DNA of 37,024 nt from Synechococcus sp. UW140 (GTDB lineage: Bacteria > Cyanobacteriota > Cyanobacteriia > PCC-6307 > Cyanobiaceae). Within the stretch, counting starts at the first letter, position 1. Every line of letters begins with the position of its first letter. This document shows, in pieces, positions 25,822-33,429 of the stretch. A program made the translations under genes and the position numbers. A model generated the notes under the pieces. It did not search any database, was not told where the DNA came from, and saw only the letters and a list, made by a program, of their open reading frames with translations. The stretch covers positions 1 through 37,024 of the forward strand of contig CAMCQR010000019.1 of NCBI GenBank assembly GCA_945877115.1, in the 5' to 3' direction.

Positions 25822-26313
25822 ATGCGTGTTCTCTATCCAGGCAGTTTCGATCCGATCACCCTGGGCCATCTGGACCTGATCGAGCGCAGCGCCCGTCTTT
25901 TCGGAGGGGTGGTGGTGGCGGTGTTGCAGAACCCGGGCAAGGAACCCAGCTTCCCCCTGGATCGCCGTTTGGAGCAGATCCGAGAGGCCACGACCCATCT
26001 CAGCGGCGTGGAAGTGGCCAGTTTTGATGGTCTGACAGTCCAATACGCGCGGCTTTGTGACGCCCGGGTGATTTTGCGGGGCCTGCGGGCCTTAAGCGAC
26101 TTCGAATTCGAATTGCAGATCGCCCACACCAACCAGAGCCTCGAACCCGAAGTCGAGACCCTGTTCCTGGCCACCGCCACCCGCCACAGCTTCCTGAGCA
26201 GCTCGGTGGTCAAGGAAGTCGCCCGTTTCGGCGGGGATGTGGGCCATATGGTGCCCCCAGGAGTGGCGCGGGACCTGATGAGGCTCTTTAATCGGTCCAT
26301 TCCCCACGGTTGA
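25822..26313 (+). CDS. coaD: Phosphopantetheine adenylyltransferase
   Basis: Penultimate enzyme of CoA synthesis, transferring AMP from ATP to 4'-phosphopantetheine. 163 residues, the normal hexameric PPAT size. The nucleotidyltransferase signature is [18 protein letters not shown] with the TxGH motif; also visible are [32 protein letters not shown] and [22 protein letters not shown] 25822 gives the standard N-terminus [11 protein letters not shown]. It is divergent from the flavin reductase (76-nt gap) and separated from the next gene by a single nucleotide. Confidence 0.97.
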   Translation: MRVLYPGSFDPITLGHLDLIERSARLFGGVVVAVLQNPGKEPSFPLDRRLEQIREATTHLSGVEVASFDGLTVQYARLCDARVILRGLRALSDFEFELQIAHTNQSLEPEVETLFLATATRHSFLSSSVVKEVARFGGDVGHMVPPGVARDLMRLFNRSIPHG

Positions 26314-26314
26314 C

Positions 26315-27268
26315 ATGGCAGAGGTCCGCATCACGGTTCTTGACCAACTCGAGGAACTCATGGAGCTCGTGCTCGAGGGCAGCCGGATTCCCTTCAGTGG
26401 CGGCCGACTGGTCAATGAGCGAGAAGCCTTTGAGCTGGTGGATGCTCTGGATAAGGCCATTCCCGTTCAGCTGGCCCAAGCCGAGGAACTGCTCCTCCAG
26501 AGGGAGTCCTTCATCGAGAAGGCCCGTCAGCAGACCGACGAGATCCTGGCCCAGGCCCGCCGCGAGCGGGAGCAGCTGATCAGCAGCGCCACCATCCGCC
26601 AGGAAGCGGAGAAGCAGGCCACCGAATTGCGGGACCAGGCCCGCCAACAGTGCGAGCAAATTTTGCTGCAGGGTCGTCAGCAGACGGCCCTGGCCGAGCA
26701 AGAGCATCAGAGCCGCATGGCCCAGATGGAGCAGCAGTTCGCCGTGCGCCGCCAGCAGCTGGAGCAGGAGTCCCAGACCCGGCGCCAGCAACTGGAACAC
26801 GAGGCCACGGAGCGCAACCGCCAGCTGGTGGAACAACACGAACGGGGCCGCCAACAGGCCCTGCAGGAACTGGAGACGATTCGCCAGGAAGGGTTGCGCA
26901 TCCACCGGGACAGCCAGGCCGAAGCGGAGCGCCTGCACCAGGACGCCCTGCAATTTCGTCAGCAGACCCAGCAGCAATGTGACGCCCTGGTGGCCCGCAG
27001 CCGTCAAGAATCGTCCAACGTCCAGGATGGGGCCAACCGCTACGCCGAGCAGGTGCTGAGCGAACTGGAAACCCGTCTGCAGGAGCTGAGCCAGGTGGTG
27101 CTGGCCGGTCGTCAGGAGCTGGGCCGCATCCAGAGCCAGGATGTAGTGGCCCCCGCCGCACTGCAACCCGGCGAAAATCAACCTCTCCTGGAGGGCAGTG
27201 GCGTCACCCGCGCCCGAAGGGCAGCGGCCCGTCTCGGCCGTTCGGCCAGCCGTCGCATGGCGAGTTGA
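26315..27268 (+). CDS. Long coiled-coil protein, DivIVA/SepIVA-like, downstream of coaD
   Basis: 317 residues. The N-terminal ~60 residues (VLDQLEELMELVLEGSRIPF, then LVDALDKAIPVQLAQAEELL) form a short folded part. It is followed by a ~190-residue Gln/Glu/Arg-rich continuous coiled coil (ARQQTDEILAQARREREQLI through LETRLQELSQVVLAGRQEL) and a basic tail ending RLGRSASRRMAS. The N-terminal pattern is close to what I remember of mycobacterial SepIVA (DELxxIVEEARGVPM...LIDDIKDAIPGEL), a DivIVA-related septation protein. That similarity is from memory and not computed. The 1-nt gap to coaD means co-translation. Likely a cytoplasmic scaffold at the membrane or septum. Confidence 0.75.
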   Translation: MAEVRITVLDQLEELMELVLEGSRIPFSGGRLVNEREAFELVDALDKAIPVQLAQAEELLLQRESFIEKARQQTDEILAQARREREQLISSATIRQEAEKQATELRDQARQQCEQILLQGRQQTALAEQEHQSRMAQMEQQFAVRRQQLEQESQTRRQQLEHEATERNRQLVEQHERGRQQALQELETIRQEGLRIHRDSQAEAERLHQDALQFRQQTQQQCDALVARSRQESSNVQDGANRYAEQVLSELETRLQELSQVVLAGRQELGRIQSQDVVAPAALQPGENQPLLEGSGVTRARRAAARLGRSASRRMAS

Positions 27269-27320
27269 AGCCCAGGGCGCTTAAACCCCCCACCCAGGGC
27301 TGCTGAATGGGGCTGGCCCC

Positions 27321-27668
27321 CTAATCCCAGCCCTGACTCAGAAGAAAGGTTTCCACTGGCGCCGGCCCCGCCAGCTCGATTTCATCGCCCGGCTTGAGGG
27401 GACCCTCCAGCAAGGTGGCGCTGGTGATTTCACTGCCCTCCGCCAAGGCCGGTTGATCCGGGTCGTAGGCGGTGGGATGGGTGGTGCTGCTGGAGAAACC
27501 GCGATAGATCAATAGCTCAAACCGTTCGCCGCATGGCAAGCGGCCCTCGAGGCGCAGCACGCGCTTTGGGCGCTCCCGGCTGAGGGCCTCCAGCTGGACC
27601 AGCAGGGCGGACAACTTTGCTGGTAATGGGGGGGGGACTGGCAGGGGGGAATCGGCGTCGCTGTTCAA
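27321..27668 (-). CDS. Small conserved protein of unknown function (115 aa)
   Basis: Starts ATG 27668, overlapping the DUF3177 stop by ATGA. A Pro/Leu-rich first 20 residues precede a compact soluble domain: LVQLEALSRERPKRVLRLEG, ERFELLIYRGFSSSTTHPTA, YDPDQPALAEGS and GDEIELAGPAPVETFLLSQG. I recall this IYRGFSSSTTHPT pattern in cyanobacterial and plastid proteins of unknown function (possibly the family now called DUF7734). No catalytic motif is visible. It is convergent with the coiled-coil gene and translationally coupled to DUF3177. Confidence 0.75.
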   Translation of the reverse strand: MNSDADSPLPVPPPLPAKLSALLVQLEALSRERPKRVLRLEGRLPCGERFELLIYRGFSSSTTHPTAYDPDQPALAEGSEITSATLLEGPLKPGDEIELAGPAPVETFLLSQGWD

Positions 27669-28279
27669 AATTCACCCGCCACCCGGCCCAGGCGCGGCAG
27701 TCGCACCACCAGCCATTGCAAGAGACCCACCCCATAGGCCACCAAACCAATCAAGCCAAGGAAACCCGCCACCCCCTGGCTCCAGGTGCCCCCGAAGACG
27801 AAACCGATCACGACCTCAAGCAACCCATGTAACCCCTTCGGCGCCTCCAGCCACACCTGGCAGAAGGGGCGATCCAGCGCCCCATTGATGCAGGGCAGGG
27901 CTGTGGCGGCGAATACGGCACTGGCGAGCCCGTAGGCCGTCAGCCCCCAGCGCCAGATCCGCAATGTCAGGGGCAGGGCCCGCCAGGGGGGCATGTCGGC
28001 CAGCTCCTCGTTCAGATCGACCCAAAACCACAACACCGCCACCAACAACAGGGGAGCCAGCACCAGCAATGGATAGGCCACCGCCCTGCCGGCGCTGAGC
28101 AGCAACACCGCCACCAGCAACAGACTGGCCACTTTCCAGTAAAGATCGAGGAGCCGCAGCATGGCCTTTTCGCGACGCAGGGCGGCCCAGATCACCAGCA
28201 CCAAAGGCAGAGCCAGGGCAAACAAGACCCCCAGGCGCACATCCATCCAAAGGAGGGAGCGGTAAAGCAGAGGCGGCAC
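27665..28279 (-). CDS. DUF3177 family membrane protein
   Basis: 204 residues with five or so transmembrane helices: LGVLFALALPLVLVIWAALR, ASLLLVAVLLLSAGRAVAYP, LLVLAPLLLVAVLWFWVDLN, LTAYGLASAVFAATALPC and VAGFLGLIGLVAYGVGLLQW. The N-terminus LLYRSLLWMDVRLGVLF and the lumenal-looking loop ALPCINGALDRPFCQVWLEA with two Cys are as in the DUF3177 family of cyanobacteria; function unknown. A GTG at 28279 is used as start. It is divergent from the FIST gene with a 60-nt gap and coupled to the 115-residue gene downstream. Confidence 0.82.
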   Translation of the reverse strand: MPPLLYRSLLWMDVRLGVLFALALPLVLVIWAALRREKAMLRLLDLYWKVASLLLVAVLLLSAGRAVAYPLLVLAPLLLVAVLWFWVDLNEELADMPPWRALPLTLRIWRWGLTAYGLASAVFAATALPCINGALDRPFCQVWLEAPKGLHGLLEVVIGFVFGGTWSQGVAGFLGLIGLVAYGVGLLQWLVVRLPRLGRVAGEF

Positions 28280-28339
28280 AGACGCACGGTTCGGTTAGGC
28301 GCCATTATCCGTACACCCCTCGGGCGATAGGGTCCGGCC

Positions 28340-29647
28340 ATGGCTGCGCTTCCTCCCTTCCCCTGGCTTCCCCGGCGGGATCCCGGCGCCTGGTGTCGCA
28401 CCGCCCTCGGGCGGAATGTGTCCCTGCAAGGGGCCGTCGATGATGTGGCCCGCCAATTGGCCGGTAGTGGCCCGGCGGATTTGGCCCTCGTCTTCGCCGC
28501 CTCGGACTACGCCAGCGACCTACCCCGACTGCTGCCCCTCTTGCGCCAGAAACTCCAGGCCAGCCAATGGTTGGGTTGCTGTGGAGCCGGGGTCGTGGGC
28601 ACCGCCGCCGGGGAGGCCCCCCACGAGATCGAACGCCAACCGGCCCTCAGCGTCATGCTGCTGCGCCTGCCCGGAGTCCAGCTCCATCCTTTTGTGATCG
28701 ACACCGGGGAGCTGCCGGATCTGGACGGACCCGCCGACGCCTGGCACGCAGCCGTCGGTGTCTCCCCCAGCATGGCCACCTCCATGCTGCTGCTGGTGGA
28801 TCCCGCCAGCCAGGGCCTCAATGACCTGATCAGTGGACTGGATTACGCCTATCCCCAGACCATCAAGTTGGGCGGAATCGCCGCCCAACACAGTGCGCCC
28901 CACGGCTCGTTGCTATTTGACGACGGCGTCCGCAGCGGCGCCATCGGCTGCCTGATCGGAGGTGCCTGGCGGCTGGACCCAGTACTGGCCCAGGGCTGCC
29001 GGCCCATTGGCCCGGTAATGGAGGTGGAACAGGCCCAACGCAACGTGGTGTTGCAGGTGAGCAGCGAGGGCGAGCGCCAGCGCAGCCCGGTCGAGGCGCT
29101 GCAGGCGATCCTCACCCACCTCAGCCCCGCCGAACGGGAACAGGTGCGCCACTCGCTGTTCCTGGGGGTGGGCCGCAACGACTTCCGCTTCACCACCGCT
29201 TTGGTGGAGCCCTCCACCTTCCTGGTGCGCAATCTGTTGGGCGTGGATCCGCGCAATGGGGCCGTCGCGGTGGCTGAGCGCATGCGGGTCGGCCAAAAAG
29301 TGCAGTTCCAGTTGCGGGATGCCGCCGCCTCGCGCGATGAGGCCCGCCAGTTGCTGGCCCGCCAGGCCGATCGCCAAGCCGCCCCCCTGGCCGCCTTGTT
29401 GTTTGCCTGCCTGGGCCGGGGTGAGGGGCTCTATGGCGAGGCCGATGGCGATGTGGGCCTCTGCCGCGAAGCCTTCGCCAACCTGCCGATCGCGGGCCTG
29501 TTCTGCAATGGTGAAATCGGTCCCCTGGGGGCTGGCGACAGCACCCACCTGCACGGTTACACCGCCAGCTGGGCGTTCCTGGTACCCAACCCACCCGAGG
29601 CGCTGCCTGATCTGGCCGCACCCCAGGGCGGCGCCCTGGATGACTGA
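28340..29647 (+). CDS. FIST N- and C-domain protein
   Basis: 435 residues. The FIST N domain spans about residues 35-220 (ADLALVFAASDYASDLPRLL, WLGCCGAGVVGTAAGEAP, ALSVMLLRLPGVQLHPFVI). The FIST C domain spans about 230-410 (NVVLQVSSEGERQRSPVEAL, SLFLGVGRNDFRF, LVRNLLGVDPRNGAVAVAER, ending SLCREAF-like DVGLCREAFANLPIAGLFCN and GEIGPLGAGDSTHLHGYTA). FIST modules are small-ligand sensors, often fused or adjacent to kinases or GGDEF domains; this stand-alone form is common in cyanobacteria. No signal peptide, so cytoplasmic. Its stop overlaps the trmB start by one nucleotide (TGATG). Confidence 0.88.
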   Translation: MAALPPFPWLPRRDPGAWCRTALGRNVSLQGAVDDVARQLAGSGPADLALVFAASDYASDLPRLLPLLRQKLQASQWLGCCGAGVVGTAAGEAPHEIERQPALSVMLLRLPGVQLHPFVIDTGELPDLDGPADAWHAAVGVSPSMATSMLLLVDPASQGLNDLISGLDYAYPQTIKLGGIAAQHSAPHGSLLFDDGVRSGAIGCLIGGAWRLDPVLAQGCRPIGPVMEVEQAQRNVVLQVSSEGERQRSPVEALQAILTHLSPAEREQVRHSLFLGVGRNDFRFTTALVEPSTFLVRNLLGVDPRNGAVAVAERMRVGQKVQFQLRDAAASRDEARQLLARQADRQAAPLAALLFACLGRGEGLYGEADGDVGLCREAFANLPIAGLFCNGEIGPLGAGDSTHLHGYTASWAFLVPNPPEALPDLAAPQGGALDD

Positions 29648-30342
29648 TGGTGCGCCAGCACGTCAACCCCCTCAGCGTCCTCTACCAGCAGCCCCTGGCG
29701 CTGCCGAGCCCCAGTGACCTGTTCGCCCAGCCCTGCCTGCCTTTGCATCTGGACATCGGCGCAGCGCGGGGACGGTTTTTGCTGGCGATGGCCGAACGCT
29801 GTCCCGATCGCAACCACCTGGGCGTTGAAATCCGTCGCCCCCTCGTGGTCGCCGCCGAGGCCGACCGGCAGGCCGCCGGCCTCACCAACCTCCACTACCT
29901 TTTCTGCAATGCCAGCCTCAACCTGGTGGAGTGGCTGCAGGATCTACCGCCAGGGCTGTTGCAGCTGGTGACCCTGCAATTCCCGGACCCCTGGTTCAAG
30001 AGTCGCCACCACAAGCGGCGGGTGCTGCAGCCGGCACTGCTGCGTTCCCTCGCCCTGGCCCTGCCGCCGGGGGGCACCTTGTTGATGCAGAGCGATGTGC
30101 TGGCGGTGATCAAACCAATGGTGGCCCTGGTGGAGGCCAGCGGCTGCTTTGAACGCCCGTGCAACGATCCTGTCCCCTGGCTGGAGACCAACCCGCTGGC
30201 GGTCGCCACGGAACGGGAATGCCATGTGCTGGCCCAGGGTCTGCCCGTGTACCGGGTGCGCTACCACCGCCGCCATGGCCCTGTTGGAGGGCTGGGGAAC
30301 GAGCAGGACATCCATAATTCCTGCGTCACGACCCAGGCCTGA
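29647..30342 (+). CDS. trmB: tRNA (guanine-N7)-methyltransferase TrmB
   Basis: SAM-dependent enzyme that makes m7G46 in the variable loop of tRNAs. 231 residues. The SAM-binding motif LHLDIGAARGRFLLAMAE is followed by HLGVEIRRPLVVAAE, the TrmB signature LQFPDPWFKSRHHKRRVLQP, and the C-terminal specificity region NPLAVATERECHVLAQGLPV followed by YRVRY. A ~20-residue tail after that is unremarkable. It overlaps the FIST gene (TGATG at 29645-29649) and ictB (TGATG at 30340-30344) by one nucleotide each, so the three are translated from one mRNA. Confidence 0.95.
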   Translation: MVRQHVNPLSVLYQQPLALPSPSDLFAQPCLPLHLDIGAARGRFLLAMAERCPDRNHLGVEIRRPLVVAAEADRQAAGLTNLHYLFCNASLNLVEWLQDLPPGLLQLVTLQFPDPWFKSRHHKRRVLQPALLRSLALALPPGGTLLMQSDVLAVIKPMVALVEASGCFERPCNDPVPWLETNPLAVATERECHVLAQGLPVYRVRYHRRHGPVGGLGNEQDIHNSCVTTQA

Positions 30343-31694
30343 TGCCACCAGTCACCGCCACTCCGCCCCTGATTCTGCGCTGGCAGGGGCTGCTGGCCGA
30401 GGCACGCGCAGGCCGCCTGGGCTCCCGGCTTCCCGAGGTGGCCGGGGTCATGCTGTGCGCCCTGATGGGCTGGTTGCCCCAGATCACCCGGGGTGGACTC
30501 ACCTTGATGATCGCGGCCTGCGGCTTGCTGTGGCTGCTCTGGTCCCTGCGCTGCCGGCCCGGGGGCCTCAACGCCATCAATGGTTGGCTGCTGGCGGTGC
30601 TGGCCGTGGCGGTGCTGGCCACGGGATTTTCGCCGGTACCCCTGGCGGCCTTCAAGGGGCTGATGAAACTGGTCAGCTACCTGGGGGTGTACGCCCTAAT
30701 GCGCCAGCTGCTGGATCAGGCCCCCGTCTGGTGGGACCGCATCGTGGCGGCGATCCTGGCCGGAGAATTACTCACCAGCGTCCTTGGCATTCGCCAGCTG
30801 TACGGCGATTCCGGAGCCCTGGCCCGCTGGTCCGATAACAATTCCGTGGCCGCCGGCACCGTTCGCATCTACAGCAGCCTCGATAACCCCAATTTGTTGG
30901 GGGGCTATCTGCTGCCGATCCTGCCCCTGGCGGTGGTGGCCCTGCTGCGCTGGCAGGGGCTGCCCCGCCGCCTGTTCGCCCTCGCCTCCCTGGTGCTGGG
31001 CCTGGTGGCCCTAGTGCTCACCTACAGCCGCGGCGCCTGGATGGGCATGGTGGCTTCGCTGGCGGTGCTGGGCCTACTGCTGATGGTGCGCTACACCCGG
31101 GCCTGGCCGCCGTTCTGGCGGCGGACCCTGCCGATCCTGCTGCTGGTGGGCGCCAGCCTGGCGCTGGTGGTGCTGGTCACCCAGGTCGAACCGTTGCGGG
31201 TGCGGGTCATGAGTCTGGTGGCAGGAAGGGAAGACAGCTCCAACAACTTCCGCATGAATGTCTGGACCGCGGTACTGCAGATGATCCGCGACCGCCCCTG
31301 GCTGGGGATCGGGCCAGGCAACAGCGCCTTCAACCTGATTTATCCGATCTACCAACAGCCCAAGTTCAACGCCCTCAGCGCCTATTCCATCCCCCTGGAA
31401 TTGCTGGTTGAGGCTGGAATCCCCGGCCTGTTAGTGGGCCTCGGCGTGCTCTGGAGTGCCTTGAAGGTGGGCCTAGGCCAATGGGTCTCGACCAGCCGGC
31501 TGGCCCTGCCCGCCCTGGCGGCGGTGGCCGTCTGCGTGGGTCTCGGGGTCCAGGGCTTCACGGACACGATTTTCTTCCGGCCGGAGGTGCAGCTGCTGGG
31601 ATTGTTCAGCCTGGCCACCCTGTCGGCCGCCGGTAACGCGGTAGGCCACCGCCTTATTACCGGTGGGGGTTCGGGCAAGCCGTGGCGGAACTGA
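30342..31694 (+). CDS. ictB: IctB family membrane protein (O-antigen ligase-like, Wzy_C domain)
   Basis: 450 residues, ten or more transmembrane helices. Family motifs: IYSSLDNPNLLGGYLLPILP, LTYSRGAWMGMVASLAVLG, and the Wzy_C region NFRMNVWTAVLQMIRDRPWL followed by GIGPGNSAFNLIYPIYQQPK. IctB was named for inorganic carbon accumulation in Synechococcus, but the protein belongs to the O-antigen ligase/polymerase superfamily and direct bicarbonate transport has been disputed. A role in surface glycan assembly is equally plausible. It starts within the trmB stop and overlaps the next gene by 13 nt. Confidence 0.9.
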   Translation: MPPVTATPPLILRWQGLLAEARAGRLGSRLPEVAGVMLCALMGWLPQITRGGLTLMIAACGLLWLLWSLRCRPGGLNAINGWLLAVLAVAVLATGFSPVPLAAFKGLMKLVSYLGVYALMRQLLDQAPVWWDRIVAAILAGELLTSVLGIRQLYGDSGALARWSDNNSVAAGTVRIYSSLDNPNLLGGYLLPILPLAVVALLRWQGLPRRLFALASLVLGLVALVLTYSRGAWMGMVASLAVLGLLLMVRYTRAWPPFWRRTLPILLLVGASLALVVLVTQVEPLRVRVMSLVAGREDSSNNFRMNVWTAVLQMIRDRPWLGIGPGNSAFNLIYPIYQQPKFNALSAYSIPLELLVEAGIPGLLVGLGVLWSALKVGLGQWVSTSRLALPALAAVAVCVGLGVQGFTDTIFFRPEVQLLGLFSLATLSAAGNAVGHRLITGGGSGKPWRN

Positions 31695-32656
31695 TCGCCG
31701 GCTTCGATGCCGGGCAGACCCACACCACCTGTCGGCTGGCCGATCGCGATAGCGGTGTCACCCTGGCGGGGGGGGAGGGCCCGGGGGTATCCCATCTGGC
31801 GGCGGCGGCGGGGCCGGAGAAATTCGCTGCCGCCCTACGCCAAAGCCTGGCTGCGGCCCGGCAGGCTCTACCGGCGGCGCGGCACCGGGACCGCCTGGCG
31901 GCGGCGGCGGTGGGGGCAAGCGGCATCGAGGCCGGCAGTGCCGTGCAGCAAGAGGGGCTGGACCTGGCCGCCGCTGCGCTGGCCTTGCCCCCGCAGCGTC
32001 TGGTGGTAACGGGAGATGAACGCACGGCCCTGCGCGGTGCCTTCCCCAACGCTGCCGGCATCGTGGTGATCAGCGGGACCGGCACGATTGCCGTGGGCCG
32101 TGATGGCCGGGGCCGGGAACACCGCTGCGGCGGCTGGGGCTGGCTGCTCGATGGGGCCGGATCGGCCATGGACATCGGCCGCGATGGGCTCGCCCTGAGC
32201 CTGCGGATGGTTGATGGCCGCGAGCCGGTCTCTAGGCTTGGGGAGGCCCTCTGGCAGGCCCTGGAGATCGATCCCCTAGATCCCCAGGGCCCGCAGCGGA
32301 TCAAGGGGCTGGTGGTCGACCCTGGCTTCGGTGCGGCGGGGTTCGCCCGGCTGGCTCCGGTGGTGGATCAACTGGCGGAGCAGGGCGACGCCCGGGCCGG
32401 CGCGATCCTGGTCCAAAATGCCGAGGCCCTGGCGGCCATGGTGGCGGCGGTGGCCGCAGCCCTGGAACTGCGGTGTCCGCCGGTCTGTGCCCTGGGTGGT
32501 GCTTTGCTACACCTCGGAGAATTGCGCCGTCATTTCGCCGATCTGCTGTCCAGGAGGCTGGGGGGACATGCCCTGGTGAGCCCCGGCGGAGATGCCTGCC
32601 AGGGTGCCCTTCAAATGGCGGCCGACTGCCTGCCGGGGCCAGCTGAAGGCGCTTGA
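31682..32656 (+). CDS. BadF/BcrA-type ATPase, N-acetylglucosamine kinase-like
   Basis: 324 residues from GTG 31682, inside the end of ictB. ASKHA-fold sugar kinase pattern: IAGFDAGQTHTTCRLADRDS (phosphate 1), AAAAVGASGI, the phosphate 2 region GIVVISGTGTIAVGRDGRGR, then CGGWGWLLDGAGSAMDIGRD with the GWG/GS signature of GlcNAc kinases, and the adenosine motif PVCALGGALLHLGELRRH. The likely substrate is N-acetylglucosamine or a related wall sugar, but the BadF/BadG family also contains activases of 2-hydroxyacyl dehydratases, which normally have an Fe-S Cys pair that is absent here. End of the FIST-trmB-ictB coupled run. Confidence 0.85.
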   Translation: MAELIAGFDAGQTHTTCRLADRDSGVTLAGGEGPGVSHLAAAAGPEKFAAALRQSLAAARQALPAARHRDRLAAAAVGASGIEAGSAVQQEGLDLAAAALALPPQRLVVTGDERTALRGAFPNAAGIVVISGTGTIAVGRDGRGREHRCGGWGWLLDGAGSAMDIGRDGLALSLRMVDGREPVSRLGEALWQALEIDPLDPQGPQRIKGLVVDPGFGAAGFARLAPVVDQLAEQGDARAGAILVQNAEALAAMVAAVAAALELRCPPVCALGGALLHLGELRRHFADLLSRRLGGHALVSPGGDACQGALQMAADCLPGPAEGA

Positions 32657-32692
32657 GCCCGTGATACGTTCGGCTCGGCTTGGCGCAGGAAC

Positions 32693-33337
32693 ATGACCCT
32701 GATACAAATCGGCTGCGGCCAGAGCCCTATCACCGGCTGGTTGAATTATGACAATTCACCTAGCATTCGACTGGCCAAGCTTCCCCCAGCCTTGATTCAA
32801 TTGGCGGGGAAATTAAAGCTGCTTGATAGCCAGTCAAGTGCCTATGTGCGTTTCTGCCGAGCCAACGGCATCAACCATTGCGACGCCACCCGACACATCC
32901 CCTGGCCGGATGCTTCGGTGGAGGCGATCTATTCCAGTCACATGATTGAGCATCTCGATCGCCGTGATGCCAACCTGTTTCTGCGGGAAGCTCGGCGGGT
33001 CCTTCGACCCGGGGGCGTGATCCGCCTCTCGACCCCGGGGCTAAAGCATCTGGTCGCGGCCTACGAATCCCAAGGCGACGGCGACCGCTTCATCGAATCT
33101 CTCTTCACCTGCGTAGATCGCCCCCGCTCCCTGCTGGCGCGGCTCCGTGATACTTTCACCGGCCCGCGTCATCACCTTTGGCTCTACGACGAATCCTCCC
33201 TGTGCGCCCTACTCACACGCAACGGCTTCCATAACGCCACCGCCCTCTCGCCTGGGAGCACCACCCTGCGCCATCCCGGTGCCCTGAATTTGTGGGAAAG
33301 GATGGCGGAATCGATCTATGTGGAGGCCACCCGCTAG
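32693..33337 (+). CDS. SAM-dependent methyltransferase (type 11 family)
   Basis: 214 residues. It starts directly with the SAM-binding strand MTLIQIGCGQSPITGWLNYD and continues with DATRHIPWPDASVEAIYSSH, MIEHLDRRDANLFLREARRV and LRPGGVIRLSTPGLKHLVAA. This is the class I methyltransferase type found in polysaccharide and glycan clusters (SSHMIEHL, then EARRVLRPGG). The C-terminal half has HHLWLYDESSLCALLTRNGF. The substrate is unknown; a sugar or glycan is plausible. Base composition is lower in GC than both neighbours and the gene is not overlapped with the upstream run (36-nt gap), which suggests separate acquisition. Convergent with glmM. Confidence 0.87.
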   Translation: MTLIQIGCGQSPITGWLNYDNSPSIRLAKLPPALIQLAGKLKLLDSQSSAYVRFCRANGINHCDATRHIPWPDASVEAIYSSHMIEHLDRRDANLFLREARRVLRPGGVIRLSTPGLKHLVAAYESQGDGDRFIESLFTCVDRPRSLLARLRDTFTGPRHHLWLYDESSLCALLTRNGFHNATALSPGSTTLRHPGALNLWERMAESIYVEATR

Positions 33338-33429
33338 GGACAGGCCCATCTCGGAACCAACAACGAAGAAGGGATCAAGGCAAAAGGATTAGGCCCTGGC
33401 TGCGGCGATCAATGCCACTGCCGCGAGCA

